Of a stretch of DNA of 64,000 bases, positions 42,574 to 51,125 are shown in pieces. A program made the position numbers and the translations under genes. How positions within the stretch are numbered: the stretch's first letter is position 1; every line of letters begins with the position of its first letter. The notes under the pieces were generated by a model. The model was not told the DNA's origin and made no database searches. It saw only the letters and a list, made by a program, of their open reading frames with translations. Source of the stretch: CAYNKA01 sp964397655 (GTDB taxonomy: Bacteria; Spirochaetota; Spirochaetia; DTKZ01); NCBI GenBank assembly GCA_964397655.1, contig CAYNKA010000015.1, positions 1 to 64,000 of the forward strand, given 5' to 3'.

Positions 42574-43773
42574 TCAACGGGTCCATACGGGCGGGTCCCG
42601 GCGGGAGCCGTCCTGTCGGGCGTCTTCGCCGGAAAGGGCCGCGAGCATCGCCTTCTCGAACTCGCCCGGCCAATCGAAGAGGAAGTCCTTCTTCCTTTCA
42701 GCGCACAGCCGTTTGACGCGAGCGTACGCTTCCCGATTCTCCACGAGCCCCCGAATTTTCTCGGCCAGCGCGGCGGAATCGCCGGGAGGGAACAGGAGTT
42801 CCTCGTGCACGAGCATGTCCGGGATGCCGCCGGTCCTCGAGGCGACGACCGGCGTGCCGACGTGAAGCGCCTCGAGCACGACGTTCGGATAGCTGTCGAA
42901 GAGCGATGGAACTACGACGAGGTCCGCCTCAGCCAGGAAGGGAAAGGGGTCCTTCCGACGGCCGAGCAGGCGGACGCTTCCGTCGGAAAAGTCGCGCCCT
43001 ACCCGCCTGCCGACCTCCTGCTCCAGCTCGCCGAAACCGATGACGTCCAGCGTGAAAGAGAATCCCGATTTCTTCAGGGAAGCCGCCGCGTCGAGCAGGT
43101 AGAGGATGCCCTTCCGCTCGTTCAGGCTCCCGACGAACAGGAGCCTCCTCGCCTCGACGCTCATGTTCCGGTCGGCGGTTTCCGCCCTGAATCTCGGCTC
43201 GCCGATGTTGCCTCGGATCACCGTGGTCGAAGTCTTCGGCGTCCCGCGGCGCGAGAGGAAGCTCGCCCTGTCGTGCTCGCTCTGGAAGACCGTGAGCAGG
43301 GCCCGGGACGCGACCAGCCGCTCGAACAGCCGATACTTGAGGGCGGCGAGCCGGATGGACATGCGCTTCCTCCATCTGCCCGCGTTTTCCACGAAGGATA
43401 TGGCGCACTCTTCCACGCCGTTGCTCCGGTAGGCGAACACCAGGGCGCCGGAAAGAAGATTCGCGAGGTACATGCCGGCGAGCAGATGGGTCTCGCCGAA
43501 GACGACGACGCAATCGCAGGCCGAGATCGAAGCCCTGAAGAGATTCGCGTTCTCGAACAGCAGGACGAGGCCCAGCAGGGAGTAGGGCAGGAAACGCTTC
43601 TTCGGATAGACGAGATCGAAGACGCGGACAGCCTCCGGCCGCTCCGGGAGCCTGCCGTTCTTCAGGAAAAAGACCTCGTGTCCCTTCCTCCCCAGGCCTT
43701 CGGCGAGTTCGAGGTACCTCTTGTGGCCTCCGGTCCTGATCTCGGGATTGAGAAAAACGAAAACGAGCCTCAT
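42574..43773 (-). CDS. Glycosyltransferase, GT4 family
   Basis: 399 residues, GT-B. Visible: RTGGHKRYLELAEGLGRKGH near the N-terminus, LLFVGSLNERKGILYLLDAA in the linker, and the donor site VVPSLFDSYPNVVLEALHVG followed by PVVASRTGGIPD. Sugar specificity unknown. It follows another GT4 gene by three bases. A hydrophobic stretch (PYSLLGLVLLFENANL) may make it membrane-associated. Confidence 0.87.
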   Translation of the reverse strand: MRLVFVFLNPEIRTGGHKRYLELAEGLGRKGHEVFFLKNGRLPERPEAVRVFDLVYPKKRFLPYSLLGLVLLFENANLFRASISACDCVVVFGETHLLAGMYLANLLSGALVFAYRSNGVEECAISFVENAGRWRKRMSIRLAALKYRLFERLVASRALLTVFQSEHDRASFLSRRGTPKTSTTVIRGNIGEPRFRAETADRNMSVEARRLLFVGSLNERKGILYLLDAAASLKKSGFSFTLDVIGFGELEQEVGRRVGRDFSDGSVRLLGRRKDPFPFLAEADLVVVPSLFDSYPNVVLEALHVGTPVVASRTGGIPDMLVHEELLFPPGDSAALAEKIRGLVENREAYARVKRLCAERKKDFLFDWPGEFEKAMLAALSGEDARQDGSRRDPPVWTR

Positions 43774-43776
43774 CGA

Positions 43777-44979
43777 TCACTCGTCCCGGAGGATCTCTTC
43801 GACCAGCCGGTCCTTTTCCTGCGCATGAATCCCGTCGATTTCCCGTATCCGCTTCTCGCCCTTCGCGATGCAGGCGGCGCGCACATCGGGTTCCTCGATC
43901 ATCTCCCGAATGCGATAGGCTATTTCCTGCAGGCTGTACGGATTCACGTAGAGGACGGCGTCGCCGCAGACCTCCGGTATCGAGGTGACGCCGGCGGCGA
44001 TGACCGGCGTGCCCTGTCTCATCGCTTCGAGAGGCGGATAGCCGAAGCCCTCGCTTATCGAAGGAAAGAGGAAACAGAAGGCTTCGGCATAGAGAGCGAC
44101 GAGTTCTTCCTCCGTCACGTAGGGAATGAACTCACATTTTTCATAACCGGCCGGAAACAGCTTTCTGATTCTCGAGACCTGATCCCGGCGGAAGCCGACG
44201 CAGAGTATTTTCAGATCCGTGCCGTCCAGCGCCTTCCATCTATCTACCGCGGCGATGACGCGGAGCGCGTTCTTCCCAGGACGGTTGCAGGCGAGCATCA
44301 GGAAGAAGCCTTTTTTCTGGAGCGAATACTTTCCGAGGATTTCGCTTTTACGCCCTTCGGTCACGATTTCAGGCGTCTTCTCGATGGGATAGAACACGAC
44401 GATCCGATTCCCTGCAGCCTCCGGGAATTCGGTGAGGAAGCGGTATTTGCTGTGAAGGGAGTCGGTGATGATCCGCCCCCTCATCAGACGGAGGAATTTC
44501 CCCACGTTCTTCCGGACCCCGGAGAGTCGTCGTTCCTCGAAAAAGTGGAGCAGGAGAAGCCTCGCCCTCTTCAGGGCGTTCGGCTGGTAGTTCCGGTGGA
44601 ACCAATCGTATCTCACGTCGAGATCGCGGACATCGTGCAGGGTGGCGAAAATGGGAGTCTCGGGGGCTTTCTTCAGCCCGTCCATGAGGTAGTTCGGCAG
44701 GGGAGAATAGAACCGGTCCCAGCCGCCGCTCGAAAGAGCGTTAACGACGTCCCCGGTATTCCTGCAGTCCACGCGTACGACGCCCCGCTCCGTCAGCAGG
44801 GCGTCCAGCTTTTTCGGGATCTCCTTATCCGGATGCAGAAGGACGGTCACCTTCACGTCTCCGGACCCGACCCTATCGGACTGCATCAGGGCTTCGAAGA
44901 GCGTCTGCCCGTATACGCCGCCTCCGTGGACCGCGCTCTTGCTCGGCTGGGTGCAATAGAGATCGTACAGAAGCCTCAT
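43777..44979 (-). CDS. Glycosyltransferase, GT4 family
   Basis: 400 residues, GT-B. The N-terminus HGGGVYGQTLFEAL and the donor-site block FLFPSISEGFGYPPLEAMRQ followed by GTPVIAAGVTSIPEVCGDA identify GT4. The sequence is nearest in pattern to O-antigen mannosyltransferases, but specificity is not assignable. Its start codon overlaps the methyltransferase stop (ATGA). Confidence 0.87.
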   Translation of the reverse strand: MRLLYDLYCTQPSKSAVHGGGVYGQTLFEALMQSDRVGSGDVKVTVLLHPDKEIPKKLDALLTERGVVRVDCRNTGDVVNALSSGGWDRFYSPLPNYLMDGLKKAPETPIFATLHDVRDLDVRYDWFHRNYQPNALKRARLLLLHFFEERRLSGVRKNVGKFLRLMRGRIITDSLHSKYRFLTEFPEAAGNRIVVFYPIEKTPEIVTEGRKSEILGKYSLQKKGFFLMLACNRPGKNALRVIAAVDRWKALDGTDLKILCVGFRRDQVSRIRKLFPAGYEKCEFIPYVTEEELVALYAEAFCFLFPSISEGFGYPPLEAMRQGTPVIAAGVTSIPEVCGDAVLYVNPYSLQEIAYRIREMIEEPDVRAACIAKGEKRIREIDGIHAQEKDRLVEEILRDE

Positions 44980-45668
44980 GCCTTATTTTCCTTTTCCGCG
45001 ACCGCGAAGATCGAAAGATGATGCTTTGCCGGCAGCAACCGATTCGCCTTCGAAAGGAATTTCGCGATGCCGGTCGGAACATGCAGCGACCTGAGAAACA
45101 GATACAGAGGATTGATCGGCAGGATCCTCTTCATGAACACCACCCGAAGTCCGTGCCTGCCGAGCGTCTCGGCGAGCGAGCCTTCGGAGAAGAAATTCAC
45201 ATGCGAGGTGTCGACGTAATGATGATAGGCGAGGCCGGCCCTCCTCATGTCGTAGGAGTCCTCCGCGTTCGGGACCGACAGGATCAGCCGCTTCCTCACG
45301 ATCTTGACAAGGTTTCCCAGAAAGAGGTCCACGTCCCGGATATGCTCGAGCACTTCGAAAAGAAGAGCCGTGTCGAATTCCCCCTCCTTGAAGGGAAACT
45401 CATTCTCCCGCATGACGCTGAAACGTTTCCCGAACGATTCGTCGTCCTTCCTCCACGCCTCGGAAAAATCGAGCACGTCCGTGCCGTAGGCGTCGTAACC
45501 CAAGGCGCAGAGTTTCTTCACGTACGCTCCTCGTGCACAGCCCACGTCGAGTATCCTTCCCTCCACCCGGTCTTTCAGCAATTTCCACCGAACGCTGTTC
45601 ACCTCGCCGTGACTCTCCCGGACGTTCTTCTTCAGATTGTCTATGAGTTCGTTTTCGGATGTCTGCAT
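44976..45668 (-). CDS. SAM-dependent methyltransferase (class I)
   Basis: 230 residues. SAM-binding motif I ILDVGCARGAYVKKLCALGY (about 39-58), the acidic GTDVLD, and the post-motif region ALLFEVLEHIRD fit class I methyltransferases such as UbiG/Methyltransf_11/23. In this setting it probably caps or decorates a glycan chain, but a small-molecule substrate cannot be excluded. It starts one base after the neighbouring GT2 gene's end and overlaps the following GT4 start. Confidence 0.82.
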   Translation of the reverse strand: MQTSENELIDNLKKNVRESHGEVNSVRWKLLKDRVEGRILDVGCARGAYVKKLCALGYDAYGTDVLDFSEAWRKDDESFGKRFSVMRENEFPFKEGEFDTALLFEVLEHIRDVDLFLGNLVKIVRKRLILSVPNAEDSYDMRRAGLAYHHYVDTSHVNFFSEGSLAETLGRHGLRVVFMKRILPINPLYLFLRSLHVPTGIAKFLSKANRLLPAKHHLSIFAVAEKENKA

Positions 45669-45669
45669 A

Positions 45670-46623
45670 TCATTTTCCTTTAAATCTCCAAAGAAAATGC
45701 CACTTCCTCCCCTTCATGACAAAAAAGGCGAAAAGCAACTCCGCGTGTTTCACGAAATAGATCAATTTCAGAAGAAAAGCGGATTTCTTTTTCAGTTTCG
45801 AAAAATAAATGATCGCGCTCTGGTCGCTCAAGGCCTTCCGGTAAAAGCGAACGAGGGCGGCCCTGCGGCTCGTACTGGAAGTCTTGGAGCTGCCGCATCT
45901 TTCATGAATGATGACGGGGCCTTCGATTATGATCCGCTTGTAGCCCTTGTTTTTCATTCGAAGCTGAAGTTCGGTCTCCTCGTAGTAAATGAAGAAGGAT
46001 GGATCGAAACCCCTGAATTCGTCGAAGACCTCCTTCTTCATGAAAAGGTCCGCTCCGGTGACATAATCGACGTATTTTCTATATCGCTGATTTCTCGTTT
46101 CGGCGCCCGACTGCGATTTTCGCGGAGCCCTCTTCCCGATCAGGAAGGCGCGAATCAACCGAATTTTGTCCTTGACCAGAGACTGCAGCATATTCTTGAT
46201 GGCATCGGAAATCCGAGGAAATTCGCCGTAGGAAGTGACGGATCTGCCGCAATCGTCGTGCAGCATAGTCCCCAACACACCGATTTTTTCATGGCCGTTG
46301 TTTTCTATATAGGTCTTGAAGATCTGCGCCGCATCGTTGACGAGGAGCGTGTCGCTGTTGAGAAAGAATAAATATTCGGCATCGGCGTGTTTGGCGGCCA
46401 GATTGTTGGCGTTGCCGAATCCCACGTTCTTCGGACTCTCTATGAGTTTGACGCGGGGAAACGATTCCTTGACCATCGAGGCCGATCCGTCCGACGAGGC
46501 GTTGTCGACGACGAGGACGTCGAAGGAAGGTCCCTTGGTGAATCGATAAATCGATTCCAGACAATCCCTCAACACTTCCCGCGTATTGTAATTGACGATT
46601 ATAAACGCAACATCTTTTTTCAT
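45670..46623 (-). CDS. Glycosyltransferase, GT2 family (rhamnosyltransferase-like)
   Basis: 317 residues from ATG 46623; the open frame continues upstream into the sulfatase-like gene and is not used. GT2 pattern: VAFIIVNYNTREVLRDCLES, LVVDNASSDGSASMV, metal-binding FFLNSDTLLV and DYVTGADLFMKKEVFDEFRG with FFIYYEETELQLR. This resembles WbbL-type rhamnosyltransferases, which fits the rmlABCD genes upstream, but acceptor and donor are unproven. Codon and base use here is visibly more A/T-rich than in the neighbours on the left. Confidence 0.86.
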   Translation of the reverse strand: MKKDVAFIIVNYNTREVLRDCLESIYRFTKGPSFDVLVVDNASSDGSASMVKESFPRVKLIESPKNVGFGNANNLAAKHADAEYLFFLNSDTLLVNDAAQIFKTYIENNGHEKIGVLGTMLHDDCGRSVTSYGEFPRISDAIKNMLQSLVKDKIRLIRAFLIGKRAPRKSQSGAETRNQRYRKYVDYVTGADLFMKKEVFDEFRGFDPSFFIYYEETELQLRMKNKGYKRIIIEGPVIIHERCGSSKTSSTSRRAALVRFYRKALSDQSAIIYFSKLKKKSAFLLKLIYFVKHAELLFAFFVMKGRKWHFLWRFKGK

Positions 46624-46631
46624 ATTCGGTT

Positions 46632-47771
46632 TTATTTCGGACTTTTCACGATATTTTTTCTGACCATCGCCAGAATGCCGTATTTGACGGACTTGTAACG
46701 AGCCTTGAGCCGCCTGGGGAGTTCCTGATGCCACTTGCCCTGGCGCCATACCTCGTTTTTCACCGCCTTCAATTCTTCATATACCTTGGAGGCATCATCG
46801 AGGAAAGGATAATAGTAAATGGTGGTGAAAGGAAAGCTGCGAAGCCTGAACGGATCGAAAACGAGTTTATTTTTCAAAAGATTCAACAAATTGACTTCTT
46901 CGCCGGGGTCCCGATCCAGATCGTACAATTCCTCTGAATCGAAATACTTGTTGAAGATGTATTTGTATTTCCCCTTGATGATGCCCAGCCGTCTATGCGC
47001 TTGAAGATAATATTGCGTATCGGAAAAAACGTATTGCTGAGGCGTCACTTCGCCTTGGAGGACAATATCCGGGAATTGTCTGTGGCTGGTGGGAAAGTCG
47101 ATCTTCGGAAGATTCATGATCCGAGGGGAGATGAAGGGGACGCGAATCGCCGCATCGTATACGTGGAAGCCGTATCCGGGAATTCCCTTTCCCAGCTTCA
47201 TTTGGGCATGGTCGGCGGAAATGTAAATGCCGTCATCGCCGAATTTTTTCCGGAGGAACCCGACGAAACGATCCGTCTCTTCCACGTCGCTTTCCCAGGA
47301 AACGAATCCCGTCAACACTGCCGGAAGGTGAATCCACAAGAAAAGCTTCGAACCGGTCAAGGCGTCGATTTCTTTTTCCATGTCCGCGGGGGCGTTTCCG
47401 ACGTTGTGAAAAACCGCTTTTTCGCCGTAACACTTCGAGTAAGGATAGGTCGAGCCGTAATCGTCCTCCGTCCAGAAAACGTGGGTCGAGTAACCTTGCT
47501 TCTCAAGAACGTCGAACACCGTCTCTTTCTGGGTGAATTTCTCCACTTCCGAATAATAACGCCTTTCCAGCTCATGGGCGTTCAGGCCGGAAAACATGCA
47601 CGTGACCGCCATGGATGTGGATGGGGCGTTGGTGTAGTGCCGAGAAAAAACCGTCCCCTTCTCGGCAAGGGCGGTTATGTTCGGCGTTTTCCAGTAGGTG
47701 TTTCCGTAGACGGGAAGATAATCGCAACGCATCGCGTCCTTCGTCACCAAGACAATCACATCTTGCAGCAT
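46632..47771 (-). CDS. Sulfatase/alkaline phosphatase-superfamily protein
   Basis: 379 residues from ATG 47771 (GGTGA upstream). No signal peptide or membrane helix, so it is predicted cytosolic. Metal-binding D12 (VTKDAMRCDYLPVYG), the candidate nucleophile region NAPSTSMAVT (T52 or S51/S53 in place of the Cys/Ser-x-Pro-x-Arg of formylglycine sulfatases) and ISADHAQMKLG are seen. Lack of the CxPxR motif argues against a classical sulfatase and for a phosphatase, phosphodiesterase or phospho-group transferase. Context between GT2 and Wzi-like genes suggests glycan modification; function unproven. Confidence 0.72.
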   Translation of the reverse strand: MLQDVIVLVTKDAMRCDYLPVYGNTYWKTPNITALAEKGTVFSRHYTNAPSTSMAVTCMFSGLNAHELERRYYSEVEKFTQKETVFDVLEKQGYSTHVFWTEDDYGSTYPYSKCYGEKAVFHNVGNAPADMEKEIDALTGSKLFLWIHLPAVLTGFVSWESDVEETDRFVGFLRKKFGDDGIYISADHAQMKLGKGIPGYGFHVYDAAIRVPFISPRIMNLPKIDFPTSHRQFPDIVLQGEVTPQQYVFSDTQYYLQAHRRLGIIKGKYKYIFNKYFDSEELYDLDRDPGEEVNLLNLLKNKLVFDPFRLRSFPFTTIYYYPFLDDASKVYEELKAVKNEVWRQGKWHQELPRRLKARYKSVKYGILAMVRKNIVKSPK

Positions 47772-47775
47772 GATA

Positions 47776-49296
47776 TCACCGTTGATCAGTTTTCCAACGC
47801 AGTCCAATCTGGAACGACAGATTGTATTTGTTGTCGCCGGTCCAGTTGTGGTTGAACGTATAGGATAGCGTATGTTTGAAATAAACGTCGAAGAAATTCG
47901 CGGAAGTCAGACTGACAAAAGTTTCCATATTGCACTGAAGATAGTAGTGTCGATAGTAGTAACTGTCGGCGACCGCGAACGAATAGAAAAAGTCGTTATC
48001 GTAGGCTATCCGTTCGAATCCCAACCCGACCTCCCCCCAGGAGGAACGATAGCGCAGTCCGAGATACTGGGAGTTCGATCCCGTTCCTATGGCTGCTCCG
48101 AGCACCTGACCGTCGTTCGTGTAACCGCCGGGGATGACGTAGTGCCTGTACCAGGGGCCGGTCGGACGGATGTTCGTCCCTCTGGTATTCCCGAAGTCCG
48201 CCATCTCCATGTTGAGGATCAATCTCCCGTCGTCCAGAGCGAAGCTTTTCGTCAAACCGGCGACGTAAGCCTGAGAATGATCGGGTTGCATCAAGAAATC
48301 CTGGATGTCCATGGAATGATCGTTCCGGGCCCATTCGAGATAGAGGTCGAGGCCCGCATCCTTGAATACCCAGTCGAAGGTGAGGGAGAGGACCTGATCG
48401 ACGTCGTCGTCTCCGGTCGCCGAGTCGAAGGAACGACGGAACTGCTTGAAAAGGCCGTCGGAAAAGAACTGGAAGAACTTGAATCCGTTCATCGTGTTCC
48501 ACGGCGAGAGAAAATACCGGTTGAAGCCGAGGGTGAGCCCGGGAACGAAACTCGGCGAATACGCGATCGTTCCGCCGGTGTAGAGCTTGAAGTCGTTCGA
48601 CGAATCATCGTCGAAGTAATCGGACTCCCGGAGCCGGCCCCAGAGGAAGCGGAACTCGAAGGAACCGATTCCCGTGGCCAGCGGGACCTGGGTTCCGATG
48701 TCGAAATGGGGAAAACCGTCGGCGTTCGTGCTCAAGATCGCGGCGTTCCGAATGCCCGGCCCGATCCAGATGTTCTCCGTGGAAAAACCCGCGATGAAAC
48801 CCTTCCAGACGAGCCTGACGTTCGTCTGCCCCCACGACCAGTCCCGGTAGGGACCGCCGCCGAAACGCTGAGGCCGGTCCAAACCGAACCAGTAATCCTT
48901 CGTTTCGTCCGTGCCAGGTACGACGGCGAACCCGGTGTTCTGGGCGCCCCAAATTTCCGGTACAAAGGAAACGTACAGGACGTCCGAGCCGTATTCGAAT
49001 CCCGCCGAAAGGCGTCCGTTCGCGCCCCTGCCCTGCCAGATGGCTCCGTCGTTTCCGCCGAGGGGATGGGCGGAGTTGAAGGAGGCGAAAATCTCCGGCT
49101 CGTAAAGCCTGAAGCCGTCTAGAGAATTTCCGCCGTTTCGGCTCGAAAAGGCTTGGAACACCGGAACGGCATCGGAGCCAGCCTCGGCTTTCGCGAGTTT
49201 TTCACCGGTCATTTCGAGCTGCCAGAAGGCCATATCCTGGGCTCCAAGAGAAAGGACCGAAAACAAGAAAAAGGGTATCAGCAGTATGTTCCTCAT
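47776..49296 (-). CDS. Wzi-like capsule-assembly outer-membrane protein
   Basis: 506 residues. Signal peptide MRNILLIPFFLFSVLSLGAQ. The remainder alternates short amphipathic strands with aromatic girdles, as in an 18-strand barrel. The segment WIGPGIRNAAILSTNADGFP is the recognisable Wzi motif, and WGRLRESDYF fits the same family. Wzi is a surface lectin that holds capsular polysaccharide in enterobacteria. It starts two bases after the ABC transporter gene. A second, more diverged Wzi-like protein is encoded at 27-28.6 kb. Confidence 0.78.
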   Translation of the reverse strand: MRNILLIPFFLFSVLSLGAQDMAFWQLEMTGEKLAKAEAGSDAVPVFQAFSSRNGGNSLDGFRLYEPEIFASFNSAHPLGGNDGAIWQGRGANGRLSAGFEYGSDVLYVSFVPEIWGAQNTGFAVVPGTDETKDYWFGLDRPQRFGGGPYRDWSWGQTNVRLVWKGFIAGFSTENIWIGPGIRNAAILSTNADGFPHFDIGTQVPLATGIGSFEFRFLWGRLRESDYFDDDSSNDFKLYTGGTIAYSPSFVPGLTLGFNRYFLSPWNTMNGFKFFQFFSDGLFKQFRRSFDSATGDDDVDQVLSLTFDWVFKDAGLDLYLEWARNDHSMDIQDFLMQPDHSQAYVAGLTKSFALDDGRLILNMEMADFGNTRGTNIRPTGPWYRHYVIPGGYTNDGQVLGAAIGTGSNSQYLGLRYRSSWGEVGLGFERIAYDNDFFYSFAVADSYYYRHYYLQCNMETFVSLTSANFFDVYFKHTLSYTFNHNWTGDNKYNLSFQIGLRWKTDQR

Positions 49297-49298
49297 CC

Positions 49299-51089
49299 CT
49301 ATCCCTTGGCCATCTGCCTGAAGTATTCATTGCGCTCGAAAAGCTCTTCGAACGTTCCGGAATCGACGATCCTTCCCTTCTCGAGGAGATGGATCGCATC
49401 GCACTCCTTCACCGTCGTGAGGCGATGCGCGATCATGACGAGAGTCTTCTTGTGCGCCATCGCCTGGATAGCCTCCATGATGACGTTTTCGGTCCTTCCG
49501 TCGAGCGCGCTCGTAGCCTCATCCAGGATGAGAACGGAAGGATCGTGATACAGGGCGCGGGCGATCCCGATCCTCTGCCTCTGACCGCCGCTCAGCCTGA
49601 TGCCTCTCTCCCCTACGATCGTTGCATAGCCCTCGGGAAGGTCCTTCGTGATGAAGCCGTGGATGTTTGCCATGACGGCCGCCCGCTCGACCGCCGCGCG
49701 GTCTATCTCGCCTTCGGGGATCCCGAAGGCGATGTTCTTCATGATCGTGTCGTCGCTGAGATAGATCGTCTGGGGGACGTAGCCGAGGTTGTTCTGCCAG
49801 CTCCGGAGATTCTCCGGAGTCAGCGCCGTCCCGTCGATGTATATCGTTCCGCTTTCCGGCGAGAGCAGGCCGAGAATGATGTCGACGAGCGTCGTCTTCC
49901 CGCAGCCGGTCGCTCCCACGAATCCGACCGAGGTGTTGCAGCGAATCGTGATGTCGATGTCCTTCAACACCGGATCCGCCGTGTTCGGATAGGAGAAATT
50001 CATGGACTCGATCCTGATGGAGGACGCGAAAGGCATCTTCGCGGAATTCTCCTCGATCGACTTTTCCGGCTCGCCGACGTCGTAGAGATGGCGATGAAGC
50101 AGCTCGATGACGGAGATATGCGACTTGATCTTGACCGAACCGCGAAAGACGAACTGGAGGGACGGCATGAGCCTGTAGGCCGCGAAAGCGTAGAGCCCGA
50201 CCAGAGGAACGATCTGCTGAAAGTCGCCCTTGAAGAGTATGAGGTACAGAATGATGAAGAGAATGCTGCAGAAGGCGACGGTCTCGAGGGCGTACTTCGG
50301 CAGGTCCGCGATTATGTCGCTCATCGTCGTGTGAAGAGCGAATTTCCTGGAAGGATCCTCGAAATTGTCGACGAACACGCGCTCCTTGCCCAGGAGCTTC
50401 ACGTCCTTTATCCCTCCCATCGCCTCGGAAACGATCTTGTACCTGACGCCGTTGAGCTTGAGCCGCTCCCGTCCGATCCTCTCGAGCTTCTTCCTCGCGA
50501 CCATGTAGATCGCGGCATAGATCGAACTGATGATGGTCGCCATGGAAACCGCAAGGAGCGGATCCACCGCGATGAGAAGCCCGATGATGAACAGGGAAAT
50601 CACCGCCCTCGACAGCATTTCGAGACCGGGGATCAGCACGTTGTTGACGAGTGTCCAGACCTCGCTCAGGATGTTCTTCGCGAGGTCGGCGCTGTTCTGA
50701 TTCAGGAAGAACAGGTAAGGCTGGTTCAGATACCGCCTCAGCAGGGCCTTGGAGATGAAATGCTGCCTGAACGCCGCGAAGCGTTTGATGGCGTAGTCTA
50801 CGAGGGCTCGGGATCCGTTGCTCACGATCAGCAGAACTACGACTCCTATCCCGAAGGCGAAGAGAAAATCCACGGTATTTTCGAAACCGAAGTAGGCATA
50901 GACCCAGTGGAGGTATTTGTTCGTCCGGATGACGTCGGGATTGGAAGCGAGCGTGATGAAAGGCATGATCGATCCGATGCCGATCACCTCCCACATGCCC
51001 GTGAAGAGGATTCCGAAAAATACGAAGACGAGTTTCTTCCTGTCCTTCGGAGACAGGATCTCGATAAGCATCTTTAAGTATCTGATCAC
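49299..51089 (-). CDS. ABC transporter, fused permease-ATPase (lipid-linked glycan flippase type)
   Basis: 596 residues. Six membrane helices (about 1-320) and a C-terminal nucleotide-binding domain with Walker A GATGCGKTTL, signature LSGGQRQR and Walker B ILDEATSALD. Homodimeric MsbA/PglK-like exporter, which in glycan clusters flips lipid-linked oligosaccharides. The start is GTG 51089 with GGAGGAG 11 bases upstream. No Wzx-type flippase is seen in the window, so this may serve that role; inference. Confidence 0.88.
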   Translation of the reverse strand: MIRYLKMLIEILSPKDRKKLVFVFFGILFTGMWEVIGIGSIMPFITLASNPDVIRTNKYLHWVYAYFGFENTVDFLFAFGIGVVVLLIVSNGSRALVDYAIKRFAAFRQHFISKALLRRYLNQPYLFFLNQNSADLAKNILSEVWTLVNNVLIPGLEMLSRAVISLFIIGLLIAVDPLLAVSMATIISSIYAAIYMVARKKLERIGRERLKLNGVRYKIVSEAMGGIKDVKLLGKERVFVDNFEDPSRKFALHTTMSDIIADLPKYALETVAFCSILFIILYLILFKGDFQQIVPLVGLYAFAAYRLMPSLQFVFRGSVKIKSHISVIELLHRHLYDVGEPEKSIEENSAKMPFASSIRIESMNFSYPNTADPVLKDIDITIRCNTSVGFVGATGCGKTTLVDIILGLLSPESGTIYIDGTALTPENLRSWQNNLGYVPQTIYLSDDTIMKNIAFGIPEGEIDRAAVERAAVMANIHGFITKDLPEGYATIVGERGIRLSGGQRQRIGIARALYHDPSVLILDEATSALDGRTENVIMEAIQAMAHKKTLVMIAHRLTTVKECDAIHLLEKGRIVDSGTFEELFERNEYFRQMAKG

Positions 51090-51125
51090 CTTGCCGAACT
51101 CCTCCGAATAACGCGCCGCGTTCCT

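Noticed and set aside
46632..47771. Assignment as a classical arylsulfatase
   Set aside because: No Cys/Ser-x-Pro-x-Arg motif and no signal peptide.
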